Shown: piece after piece, positions 12,210-22,747 of the stretch
Position numbering within the stretch: position 1 is the stretch's first letter
Layout of the letters: each line of letters starts with the position of its first letter
Assembly (NCBI GenBank): GCA_034509755.1
Contig: CM067544.1
Span: 19,649,001-19,713,000, forward strand
Length of the DNA: 64,000 bases
Direction of reading: 5' to 3'
From: Anisodus tanguticus
Taxonomy: Eukaryota; Streptophyta; Magnoliopsida; Solanales; Solanaceae
Translations under genes and position numbers: made by a program
The notes under the pieces: generated by a model
What the model was told of the DNA's origin: nothing
Databases searched by the model: none
Seen by the model: the letters and a program-made list of their open reading frames with translations, nothing else

Positions 12210-12787
12210 AAATATGATGATATCTGGGGCAGAGTGGGAGTGGCCTCGGTGGAGGATAAGATGCGGGAAGCGAGGTTGAGATGGTTTGGACATGTGCGGA
12301 GAAGACACACAAATGCCCCAGTGCGGAGGTGTGAGAGATTGGCTATGGACGAGTTTAGAAAGGGTAGAGGTAGGCCGAAGAAATATTGGGGAGAGGTAAT
12401 TAGACGGGATATGGAGCAGGCGCAACTTACTGAGGACATGACCTTAGATAGGGGGTTGTGGAGGCAGATTAGGGTAGAGGGATAGTAGGTAGTCGAGCGT
12501 AGTCCTACTTACGCCTACAAACGGGTAGCTGTAGTGTTATTACTGTAGGCCCGCTTAGCATATCATAAGAATAGGCGTAGTATTGCTTTATAGCCTTCTG
12601 TAGTTTTATTTCTATTGGTATGCGTTCTTTAATGTACTTTATTTATCTCATTTATCTGTGTTAGTTACGGCTTCTTCTTTCTTCTTTTATTTTTCTTTTC
12701 AGGATGAGCTATTATGGCGTATTCGCGTTTGCTGTCAGCATTTTCATACTGCTTTAAATTTCTAAATTTAATTTTTTAAAATTTTTG
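12210..12787 (+). mobile_element. 5'- and 3'-truncated RTE-clade LINE (RT C terminus plus 3' UTR)
   Basis: The open frame from about 12210 to 12485 reads KYDDIWGRVGVASVEDKM, then REARLRWFGHVRRR and RGRPKKYWGEVIRRDM, ending LWRQIRVEG-stop. This is the well-known C-terminal tail of plant RTE reverse transcriptases, common in Solanaceae. After the stop, the 3' UTR ('gtaggtagtcgagcgtagtcc … cgtattcgcgtttgctgtcagcattttcatactgctttaaatttc') matches the other LINE tails in this window. The copy lacks most of the ORF (normal 5' truncation) and also the last ~100 bases of the tail. At about 12788 it passes directly into integrase sequence of element B. Confidence 0.8.
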
Positions 12788-12799
12788 ACCGGGTCTGAC

Positions 12800-15260
12800 T
12801 GAAATGATAGAAATGGACACCCCATGCAGCCGAACAATCTCTCTAATATAAATCTTTGCCAACGTCTTAAAGGTGTAGGTTGTCTGAACTGGAATGATGT
12901 GCGCGGACTTGGTCAACCTATCCATAATAACTCAAATGGCATCAAACTTGCCCAAAGTTTTCGGTAGTCCAACTACGAAGTCCATAACTATCCTCTCCTA
13001 TTTCCACAAGGGTATGGGCATCCTCTGAGTCACAACACCCGATCTCTGGTGCACATACTTCACTTGCTGGCAATTCAAACACTGAGACACAAACTTCATA
13101 ATATCCCGCTTCATCCTACCCCACCAATAATGGTGCTTCAAATCACGATACATTTTTGTTGCACCAAGATGGATAGAATATCTGGAACTATGAGCCTCCT
13201 CCATGATGAATATAGTCAATTCTCCAACACAAAGAACACAAATGCGCCCCTTAATCCTCAAGACTCCCTCACCATCAAGAATCGCCTCCTTAGCTTCTCC
13301 TTGTAGCTCATTCTCTCTAATCTTACACAATTTTACATCATCAAACTATTGGGTGTTAATTTGCTCCAAAAGAGACAATTGTGCCTCAATACAAGCCAAA
13401 ATTATGCCTGTTCTGAAATATCAAGCCTCACCATGCTATTGGCCAAGGATTGAACCTCGATAGCCAAATGACGCTCATCCATAATCAATTGTGCCAAGCT
13501 ACATATACTCACTGCCTTTTGGTTCAATACATCTGCTACCACATTATCTTTGCTCGGATGATAAAGAATGGTAATATCATAATCCTTGAGAAACTCCATC
13601 TGTCTACGCTGCCTAGAATTCAAATCTCGTTGATTGATCACATGCTGAAGACTACGATGATCAATGAATACATCACAATGAACCCCATACAAGTAATGCC
13701 TCTAAATCTTTAAGGCAAAGACTATCGCTGGCAACTCAAATTCATGAGTAGAGCAGTTCTTCTCGTGCACCTTCAACTAGCTCGATGCATATGCTATAAC
13801 CTTTCTTTCTTGCATCAACACACAACTCAATCTAATTCGTGAGGCATCATAATATACTGTAAAATCTTTCTCCTCCACCCGTAATGCCGAATCAGGGATG
13901 AGGTTAATAACGACTTGAGATTTTAAAAGCTCTCCTCACACTCATCTGACCAATGAAACAATACATCATTCTGAGTTAACTTTGTCAAATGGGAAGCAAT
14001 AGATGAGAAATCCTTCACGAACTGATGATAATAGCTCGCAAGGCCCAGGAAACTCTGAATCTCAACCACTGAAATAGGCCTAGCCCAATCTCTGACTGCC
14101 TCAATCTTTTTAGGATCCACCATAAGACCCTCATTCGACACTACATGCCCCCAAAATACTACTGAACTAAGCCAAAATGCACACTTAGAAAATTTAGCAT
14201 AAAACTTCTTCTCCTTCAACAATCCAAGGACAATCCTCAAATGCTTCTCATGATCCTCCTTACTCTTAGAATACCCAAAATGTCACGCTGAAGACAATGA
14301 TGAATGAATCAAAATAGGGCTTGAAAATCCCATTCATCAAATCCATAAAGGTTGTGGGGGCATTTGTAAGCCTAAATGATATGATCAAGAACTCATAGTG
14401 GCCATAACAAGTCCTGAAGGCCATTTTCGGAATATCCTCCTCCCTAAAATTCAACTGATGGTACCCTGACCTCAAATAAATCTTGGAGAACACTGACGCA
14501 CCCTGAAGCTAGTTGAATAAATTATCAATGCAGGATATATGATACTTATTCCTGATTGTGACCTTATTCAATTATCAATAATCAATACATATTCGCATGG
14601 TACCGTCCTTCTTCTTCACAAATAGCACGAGAGAACCCCAATGAGACACACTAGGTTGAATGAATCCCTTGCTCAACAATTCTTGTAATTTTTCCTTCAA
14701 CTCCCTCAATTCTGCTTGAGTTGTCCGATACTGAGAAATAGAAATGGGACGAGTGCCCGGCTCCAAATTAATACAATAATTAATATGCCGGTCCGGCAGC
14801 ATACCAGGTAAATTCATGGGAAAGACCTCTAAAAACTCACTCGCCACTAGTATAGACTCAAGTGGAGGAGTATACACACTAGTATCCCGAATATGCACCA
14901 AATACACCAAACACCCCTTATCCACTAACTTCCTCACCTAAATAAATGATATGATCTTATTTGGTGCTGGGCTGGGAGCACCCTTCCATTCTAACCTTGG
15001 AATACCTAGCATCACCAACATGACTGTCTTGGAATGACAGTCCAGGATCGCATGATAAAGTGACAATCAATCCATACCTAAAATAACATCGAAGTCTAGC
15101 ATATCCAGACCTATAGAGAAGTAAGTAGATGCATAAGAGAACATATAACCCGAATTAAATAACACAAAGGCAGACTGATGACACACTAGATGATACCAAT
15201 GAGAAGAAGCCTTGGCCTTTGTTCTACTTGGAAAAGCATAGCAATGGGTACGTCTTTCTT
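12800..15260 (-). pseudogene. Element B pol remnant, cut in integrase
   Basis: Protease is near 15060-15190, with the active-site region altered (VLFNSGYMFSYAS, Asn in place of the usual Asp). RT covers 14266-14937: KGFIQPSVSHWGSLVLFVKK and then MFSKIYLRSGYHQL, with the usual catalytic FIDDI region ruined (IVFSVTFWVF). RNase H survives at 13402-13692 (YGVHCDVFIDHRSLQHV). Integrase has an HHCC finger at 12998-13330 (H…H…CLNCQQVK) and a core start near 12960 before the break. The lost catalytic Asp in both protease and RT, the many stops and the missing second half of integrase mean no activity. Confidence 0.85.
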
Positions 15261-15379
15261 TAAATTGTGTACCCCCGTGACTACCTCGAGTTGCCTAAGC
15301 TCCACCTCTCGCTGACTGTGTACCACATCTGCCCGAATGCAAGCTTCCTCTACCAGACTGTGTTGGAGTCTTTAGTGTC

Positions 15380-16760
15380 TGAGCTCAAGAACCATGCTGA
15401 GCCCCCACCTGATCTAAGGCTGGTATAGTTTCTCTGGAAATGCCCAAGTCCACTAGACTCATAGCAAGTCTTGCCTGACATGAGCTGCTGAACTGTCGTG
15501 GATAAACCAGAAAGCCCTCAACGATATGAAAATCGGGACAAAGAACCCTTAGATGTCTGCCTTGCGCTATAACCACTCTACCCTAAAGGAACACCAGCTG
15601 AAGTTTGGAGCGCTGACTGAATAAGGCGACTAGACTGAGAATGATGGGGCTTGGCATACTGCCCCCACCCATTGGAAGAGGAACTAATGAAATTACCAAA
15701 CCTGTGAGCCTTCTTCTCAGCACCACTCCTATGAGAACCACCTCTCACTGACTCAACCATCTTGGCGTGATCCAACACAGACTGGAATGACACCCTAGAA
15801 TCTACCAACTGTAAAGTTGCCAAATGAAATGGGACAGTTAATCCCCTCACAAAACATCTAACCCTTCTATATCAGTAGGGACTAATGGCGTTGTATAATG
15901 AGACAAACCATGAAATCGAGAGTCATAATCAGTGATAAACATCCCTCCTTGGTCTAACCTGGAGAACTCATCTCTTTTTCTCACTCTCAAACTAAGGGGA
16001 ACATACATCTCTAAGAAAACCTGATAAAATTAGGTCCAATTCAATTGAGGCAACCCAGCTGGACGACACTCGATATAAGACCTCCACCATTATTTTTAAT
16101 CCACAATAATCTGAAGAGCAACATAATCCACTCCATGCCGACTCTACAATACCCAAAGTGTGAAGTCTCTCATAGAAACTCCCGATGAACTCATACGCAT
16201 CCTCCTCGCGCATACAATAGAAACATGGAGGCTTCATGTTGAAGAACTGCTCCAAAGTCTTCCGCTCCTCGCAGGTCATAACTGCCATATGAATTGGCCG
16301 AGGACCAAACTCTGATGATAGGATCTCATCAATACAGGGTGTTATAGCAACTGCAGGTTGTTCCCCCCGAGTACGATATTGATTTGGAGTCTGACCTCCT
16401 TCTCAGGTCTGCGACCTATCTGGAGTAGGTGGAAGAACAATTGTATGGGTCAATCCCTCAAGAAGGCTCAAGATACGAACCATGGCATCCTAAAGCACTA
16501 GCGTGGCAATCATCTCAGTCGAAACCTGTACGAGTCCCAGCTACTCATCCTCTTTAAAAGGCTCATTATAATACTCAACCTTCGGTACAGGGGAAAATTG
16601 TCTAACTCAAGCCTGACCAGCCACATATGCTCCACCCCTAGCCGGTGCCTCTCCAGGGGGTCTACCCCTACCACGGCCTCTGTCTTTTCCTTTACGCGCA
16701 TAGTCATAGATGTCGGTGCCTCATCTCTAGCTGCGTTTGCACGTGTCCTCACCATCTGTG
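15380..16760 (-). pseudogene. Element B gag remnant
   Basis: Starts at about 16755 with MVRTRANAARDEAPTS, the usual opening of this type of Gypsy gag. Mid-gag fragments lie at 15992-16288, and a C-terminal part at 15578-15850 has AKMVESVRGG and the basic KKAHRFGNF. Several in-frame stops and frame changes interrupt it. Gag would package element RNA. A clear zinc knuckle is not readable here. Confidence 0.75.
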
Positions 16761-16940
16761 AGAGAATAGGAAAAGTAAGGTCAGATACTAATTTGATCAA
16801 ACTAGCACGAAAGGAATGAAAGAAGTGAAGCTCCCTAAATATCCCACAGTCTCTCGAAGATAAGTACGAACGTCTCCGCGCAGATCTGTAAGACTCTACT
16901 AGACATTGCTCTTGTACTTGTAAGACCGGTGAACCTAGAG

Positions 16941-16951
16941 CTCTGATACCA
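16941..16951 (-). other. Primer binding site of element B (initiator Met tRNA)
   Basis: Minus-strand TGGTATCAGAG lies three bases after the LTR end …AAGGTCGTGACA. It is the standard initiator-Met tRNA primer match. Confidence 0.8.
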
Positions 16952-16954
16952 ACT

Positions 16955-19900
16955 TGTCACGACCTTTTTAAGGGGTCATAGTGGCACCTACATTATCCCT
17001 CCGATAGGCGAACCATTTCTAAAACCCAACAATAAATTTAAACTTAAAAGCAAAAAATAGAGAATTAATACTAAATTGTATTTTCATATATATAAATAGC
17101 CATAAAATCTGAAAATATCTAATTATTACACTTCCCAAAACCTGATCTAAACATTACACGAGCTACTACATCATACAGAAATAAATGTCTAAAACTGTCT
17201 CAAAAATAGAAAAAAATAAGAACAAGAGTGAAAGAGTAGAGATCCAGGGTTGCTGGGGAACGACATGCTCACCCTAAAATCTCTAATCAACAGCCTTAGA
17301 CATCAGCCATGAGGTCTAGCACTGGTAGACGATGCTTTATATGCATCTAAATAAGAATATAGCAAGTGTAGTATGAGTAAACAACGTATTCCCGTAAGCA
17401 TCATAGGCCGATAACGACAGAAAATATGTAACACATATACGGATTGAATTGAATCACAAGTATCCTAAGACTACACAGTTATTGCCCAACACATAAGTCA
17501 CCTCAGGAACTAGCAGTATTGTTCAAACGCATAATCACCTTAAAACATAGAAGATTCAATAGGCACAATTTACATAAGTAGTATGAATGTTAATATATGA
17601 TATGAATGTATGCAAGGCACCTCTCAACAACATGGTATACATATGCTACTGTACGTCGCCACATAGCTATGACCCATGGGAAACTCCGCAAGTCCATATA
17701 CCACTCACAACTAACCGGAATGATCCATCAGATTGGTAGAGCATCAATTCACAGATTCATTTGTCGAGCCATTTCATATCATAACATCTCAGTATCCAAA
17801 TCATCTCATATCAATTTTATTTACCTTTGTTTGTCGGTCTCATCGGACCAAACAACATTCCATAACTAATCCACCTCAGTATTAATGATAATATTGAGTG
17901 TATGAATGCATCGATAAATAGAGCAAGTAATCATGAAGTATTAGATGAAATCATATTTAAGAGACGAGTAAACACATGCCTCAATACCATCAATAACACA
18001 TAGTTCAAGATTATCAGTCCTTCCATATTAAGAGAACTAGAATGATAAGTAAATCCAGTCAACAATCACAAATAAGATATACTTTGTTTATCTTATTTAC
18101 ATGTGTTACTTACTACTTTTTTTTTCCAGAATTCTTTATCATGACTTATTCGCTTTTGTTATAATTTTCATACTGCTTTAAATTTCTTATCCGGGTATGA
18201 CCGTTTCTCTTTCTATACTTGTGCTTATGCTTTGTCTTGAGCTGAGGGTCTTTCAGAAACAACCTCTCTACTTACCAAGGTAGAGGTAAGGTTTGCGTAT
18301 ACTCCACCCTCTCTAGACCCCACGTTGTAGAAATTCATTAGGTATAGTATTGCTAATCACAAGTAAGAGCAAATATGGCGACAGGCCCACATAACAACTA
18401 GAACCAACCTAAGTTGGATCACCCCAACATAATACACTGGTACTCACCCGAGTCTTCATCACAGTCACTAAGGTGGGATTCCTATCACACTCAATACCTC
18501 TGAATAATTATAAATATTACATGTATCTATTGGGGTCTAAAAGAGTAAATCGTAGCCTAACTCACGGTCGAGCAGGTCCCATGAACTCAGTCCCACGCTA
18601 AGGCCTTGCCTTTTCATAGAGCCTCTGAACGTTCGTAGTCTAATATCATAGATTCTATGTTAACACATAATTCTAAACACAACCATTAGGATAAGACTTA
18701 TCAATGAATCCAAATACCCGACCCCCAAAGCAACCACGGGCCCACAAGGGTAAAATTGAAATTTTAATATGGAAATACGCTACTCGTAGTCTAAATAGTC
18801 ATATCCCTAAATTATATAAGAAACTAGTCACATTTAGGCTTTCAATTGCCCTAAATATAAAAAAAAACAATTTAGAATAACCTTAGAATTTCACTTAGGA
18901 ATCATGGAAATTAATTAGGAATTCAAGCTTAGTAATAGATTTCTCAATTATTGACAACCCTAAATTTGAAATATCGATCATTAAAGACTAAACCTTGGCA
19001 TCCAATTCCATCATTTTTACTCTCTTAACATAGAACATAAACTCTAGGTTTCTCACCCCTAAATTATGACACAAACCACAAATTCAATAAGGCAATCATG
19101 GATAAATAATAGAAATAAGATGAGAATCTTACCCTAAGAGTGGAATGAATGAAAACCTTTGAATTCTCCCAAAACCAAGCTTAGACTTGAGTGAAGTGGA
19201 AAATGAAAAATGATCTTGAAACTTGGAGTATTTTTACTATTCCAGTACCATCGATCCCGTTTATGTGGAATTTCTTCGCAGAAGCAGCCTCGCTTCACCG
19301 GAACATTGACCACAGAAGCGGTCCCACTTAATCCTCCAAATTCGCGCAAGAGTGGCCAAGGTCCGCAAAAGCGATTTCACTCTACCTTGTCAAAGCTCAC
19401 ATCTGCGAACCAACTTTCGCAAAAGCGGCTCCGCAAGTGCTGCCTCACAGCGCTAGTGCGATTAGACCAGTAACAACAACAATAGCAAAACTATGATATC
19501 TCCATCCAATACCCAAAACTCACCAGAGAACTCCCAGACACAAATTGAATATGCTACCCAAGTGTAAATGATGCTACGAACATGCTCGCATACTCAGAAT
19601 ACTCATTCGACAATGCTAGGATACATTTTTCTACAAAATTCTCAAACTTCACAAATTAGCAAACAAGAACTCAAAACATAACTGAATACCTCGGGAAGCA
19701 AACAAAAGACTCGACGAAGTCATAAATGACGTTTTGGACATACCGAAAGTGAAGAAACTCGGAAACGAACTCGTTTACCCAAAAGTCAACTTTGAGTCAA
19801 CTCTTTCATTTCAAAAACTACAAACTTAGATTTTTCTTTCCTAAAGCCTATCTAACTCACCTCGAGAACCGTGCCACTCATCTCCGCGAGTCACAAACCC

Positions 19901-19974
19901 CGAAAAGTGACTACTGGAAGGGTAGTTTAGTTAAGATAGAAAATGAAGCCAAAATGACTGAATGGGTCGTTACA
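16955..19974 (-). repeat. Element B 5' LTR (about 2.7 kb plus a LINE insertion)
   Basis: On the minus strand it starts TGTAACGACCCATTCAGTCA at 19974 and ends AAGGTCGTGACA at 16955, so the two ends form an imperfect inverted repeat. It contains a run of 'cgcagaagc / gcaaaagcg' words at 19260-19460, typical of Solanaceae Gypsy LTRs. A LINE tail (18078-18354) is inserted inside. The outer boundary is inferred from the terminal motif alone, since the second LTR is missing. Confidence 0.65.
18078..18354 (+). mobile_element. RTE LINE 3' tail / TS-SINE-like insertion with 14-bp target duplication
   Basis: 277 bp matching the 3' UTR of the LINE at 12640-12787 ('ttcatactgctttaaatttc') and going on to the conserved end: 'gagctgagggtctttcagaaac', 'aaggtagaggtaaggttt', 'ctagaccccacgttg'. 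It is flanked by aatcacaaataaga (18064-18077) and aatcacaagtaaga (18355-18368), which differ at one base. It lies within the LTR of element B. TS SINEs share this 3' end, but the upstream sequence matches the LINE UTR, so a truncated LINE is the better call. Confidence 0.8.
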
Positions 19975-20575
19975 ACATGTTATAGCATAGAGGGTTCGTC
20001 TTATGAATAGTAGTTCGTCAAGTGCCATGTCGCGACCTAAGTGCCAGACTTAGGTCGTGACAACATTCTTGAGCCAAAAGAAAACCATGGGACCTAATTC
20101 GTCCAATGTGTGAACAGAGGACAATTTTAGACCAAATCCAATAAATCAGGGAAAATTTGACCCTTTTCATTTTAGGTATTAATATTTCCTCCGTTCTCTT
20201 TTACTAGGCATATATTAACTAGACATGTCCCATCAAAAATCATGTATTAAGAGTGTTTTACTAAATTGGTCCAATACATGAACATAGGATATTTTAAAAC
20301 CAAATCCAATAAATCAAGGGTAACTTTGAGTCTTTCCCGTTTTAAGTATTATCAGTAAGAATTTCTTCTTAGTTTGGTCTTAAAAGATTGTTAAACAGTT
20401 TACTTTCTCATTATGTACATTTCATGTCTCCATTATAGGTCGTGATGCTTCTCATCTTGTTGTTTATTCCATATAATTCAAAAATCATTTTGCAAATCAT
20501 TATTTTGAACCTTTCGGAAGCTTTATCGTGTATGTACCTCATTTAATTTTCACATGATAGCTGTGGTAATTTCTT
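19975..20575 (+). repeat. ~600-bp direct repeat, copy 1
   Basis: It matches 26873-27477 along nearly its whole length: 'catgttatagcatagagg', 'tcgtcaagtgccatgtcgc', 'gtcgtgacaacattcttgagcc', 'ctagacatgtcccatcaaaaa' and 'cacatgatagct.tggtaatttctt' in the same order. The first ~90 bp look like the end of a Gypsy LTR (…GGTCGTGACA at 20062); the rest looks like flanking DNA and includes a MITE-like 'cctccgttctcttttactaggc'. Its left edge is set by the insertion of element B. Confidence 0.8.
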
Positions 20576-22187
20576 ATTTTAAAAGGCTAAAATGCTAAAC
20601 TTAAGAACTCAATCCCTCATTTTGAGTATTAGCGTATCGTTGTGTGATTTGAAGCTTTCCATAGGTCTATAATATATTTTTGAACTTGTTAGCATGCTCG
20701 GGCTTAAACCGGAAGGGCTTAGAGGTGTTTCAGAACCTTTGGAGCAAAGTTAACAACTGAAAATATAGTATTTGTGCCTTCATCGGGATGTCAAAGGCAT
20801 CAGTCGTCGTGTACTCGATCTACAATTTAGCTAGGCATCACAAACACGAGGCGAAGGACACAACCATGAAAGGGGATTCGGTCAGACCCCAGTCAACTCT
20901 CATCCATGACCGCGATCACATTAGGTTTACTGGGTAGGCACTGCGAATGCAATAGAGGGACTCGCAAATACGAAGAAGCGGTGTAGCCTATAAAAGCTAA
21001 ACTCAAATTTCAGCAAAGAGATTAAGGTTATCTTGGGGGAGTTTTGGAGAGTTAAGTTCTCAAATTTGATCAAGGAAAACGTGGAGATTCAAGCTAATAT
21101 TTAAGTTGACAATTCTTAGCACTAATCTAGTGATTATCCTTTAATTTTATAGGATTTGAGTCCGGAAATCAGGTAGATCACAAGGCTTGAATTTGCTACT
21201 TTTTCTAATCTTCAAAAGTGGTAAATAAGATTTTGACTATTATATTGGGTTCCTTAGCTTATGGGCACCGTGTCTACGTGTTCAATCAGATTTTGGATCG
21301 TTCATCCTAGAGCTGGATTTGAGTTGACCAAGAGTTTACTTTGACACTGAAGCATTCTAAAATTATAGAAATGATTCTCCTAGTTTGGGCTTGTTGTTGA
21401 TGAGTTTGAATAGATTAAAGCCATTGGAGCTCGTTTGGGCTGATTTTGGTATTTTAAGTAAAGGTTTGACTATCACACTTCATGAAAGTGAGGCTTTACC
21501 TTTATTTTGCTTGCTTTTCCATAAAAGCATGTTATATATGAAGATTATGTACATTTAAACCATCTAGTTCATGTGAGTGAATAAGCATGAGCTAGATTTA
21601 ACTAGTTTCAAGTATCTAATAGTTGACTTTCAGAATTTTAAAGTGTATTTTCGCATAATTAGATACTTGTAGCAGACTCAATGTTACAACATGATATTAT
21701 TTAGTTGTTTAGCATGCTTTATCATTCTTTCAGTCATCAAAAGTTTATGAAAATCATGATATGATCTTGTTAGCTAATTAGCTTGACACATCATTTATTC
21801 ATCTCTTACATGCATATTATATTTTGTATGATTTTCTTGACTATTTATCTTGCTTTTATCATACCAATTGAGCATTCTCTGCCTGGCCTAATGGTGTACT
21901 CAATCAGAGGTGGATGCTAGCATTATAGAGGGTCAGGTAAGAGGCGGGTCCATGAACCCAAGAGCGGGCAATCATGAGACTAACGTACTGAAGATGGGGT
22001 AAGACATGGTCATAGACATCGTGTTCCTTGAGCAGTTTTCAGCTTTCAGTTTCATCATGATTTATATGTCTGTGTATTCATGATTTCAGATTCAGTACAC
22101 TACATACATATTACCCGTGTACTTGTACTTCTTATTTGTGTCTTTATTCATTACCAATGATTTCTAAAGACTTATCCCAGTGGTAAG

Positions 22188-22747
22188 TGTTGGAAATTTG
22201 CCTTTGGCGGGAGTTGCGACCGACCAACTTTAACGGCTTAAACACTAGTGTAACGTATGTTGGAGAATCCGGTTCTTCACACATGCATGATCTACTAAGT
22301 ACGTAGATAACCGTAGGGCCAAGAATCGTCAAATTTCATTGAGAAATGAAAGAGATATTGGTTCACGAAGTAAGGTGTTTGAAGCATGGAAAGTGTGGTA
22401 TTGTGTGTAATTCTCCCACATCGGTAGAGGAAGAAAGAATTGTTGTGTATATAAGACTCGAAATTGGTTTGGGGTTTGGGACCCCAAGGGGTATCCCATG
22501 TGTTTAAAGGAGGGAGGACCTAGATGTGCTTCGGTTCGAGGAAAGACCACACGCGCGCCGCCGCCGCCCGCCCGTCCGGTCCGGTTCCGGTTCCGGGTTC
22601 CGGGTTTCGGGTTTCGGGTTCTCGGGTTCTCGGGTTCATGGGTTCATGGGTTCATGGGCCGTGGGCCGTGGGCCGTGGGCTGTGTACAGTTTGGTCCCTA
22701 AAGTTTCAAGATGTACAGTTTGGTCCCCGAAGTTTTCAGAAAGTTGG
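22188..22747 (+). repeat. Element C left LTR (3' part missing)
   Basis: It is nearly identical to 25270-25895 except in a GC-rich tandem region, up to 'ccccgaagttttc.gaaagttggaatt'; then similarity ends. Relative to the right LTR it lacks about 630 bp, including the second TATA-like box and the CAACA terminus. It carries the shared TATATAAG at 22448-22455. Confidence 0.85.
22571..22683 (+). repeat. GC-rich 7-8 bp tandem repeats in left LTR
   Basis: Successive variants of a short unit: cgggttc, cgggttt, tcgggttc, atgggttc, then gggccgt. The array evolves along its length and differs from the equivalent place in the right LTR. Predicted proteins here are translations of the repeat. Confidence 0.85.

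Larger units (their letters stand above)
12788..19974 (-). mobile_element. Element B: truncated Ty3/Gypsy retrotransposon with long LTR
   Basis: On the minus strand: 5' LTR 19974-16955, primer site, gag beginning MVRTRANAARDEA, protease, RT, RNase H and the first half of integrase, cut at about 12790. The 3' LTR is absent. Layout and motifs resemble element A but the sequences are clearly different families. It was probably shortened by a deletion that also removed the end of the neighbouring LINE. Confidence 0.85.

Noticed and set aside
22600..22660. cgggttt repeats as interstitial telomere sequence
   Set aside because: Plant telomere unit is tttaggg; these units differ and lie inside an LTR.
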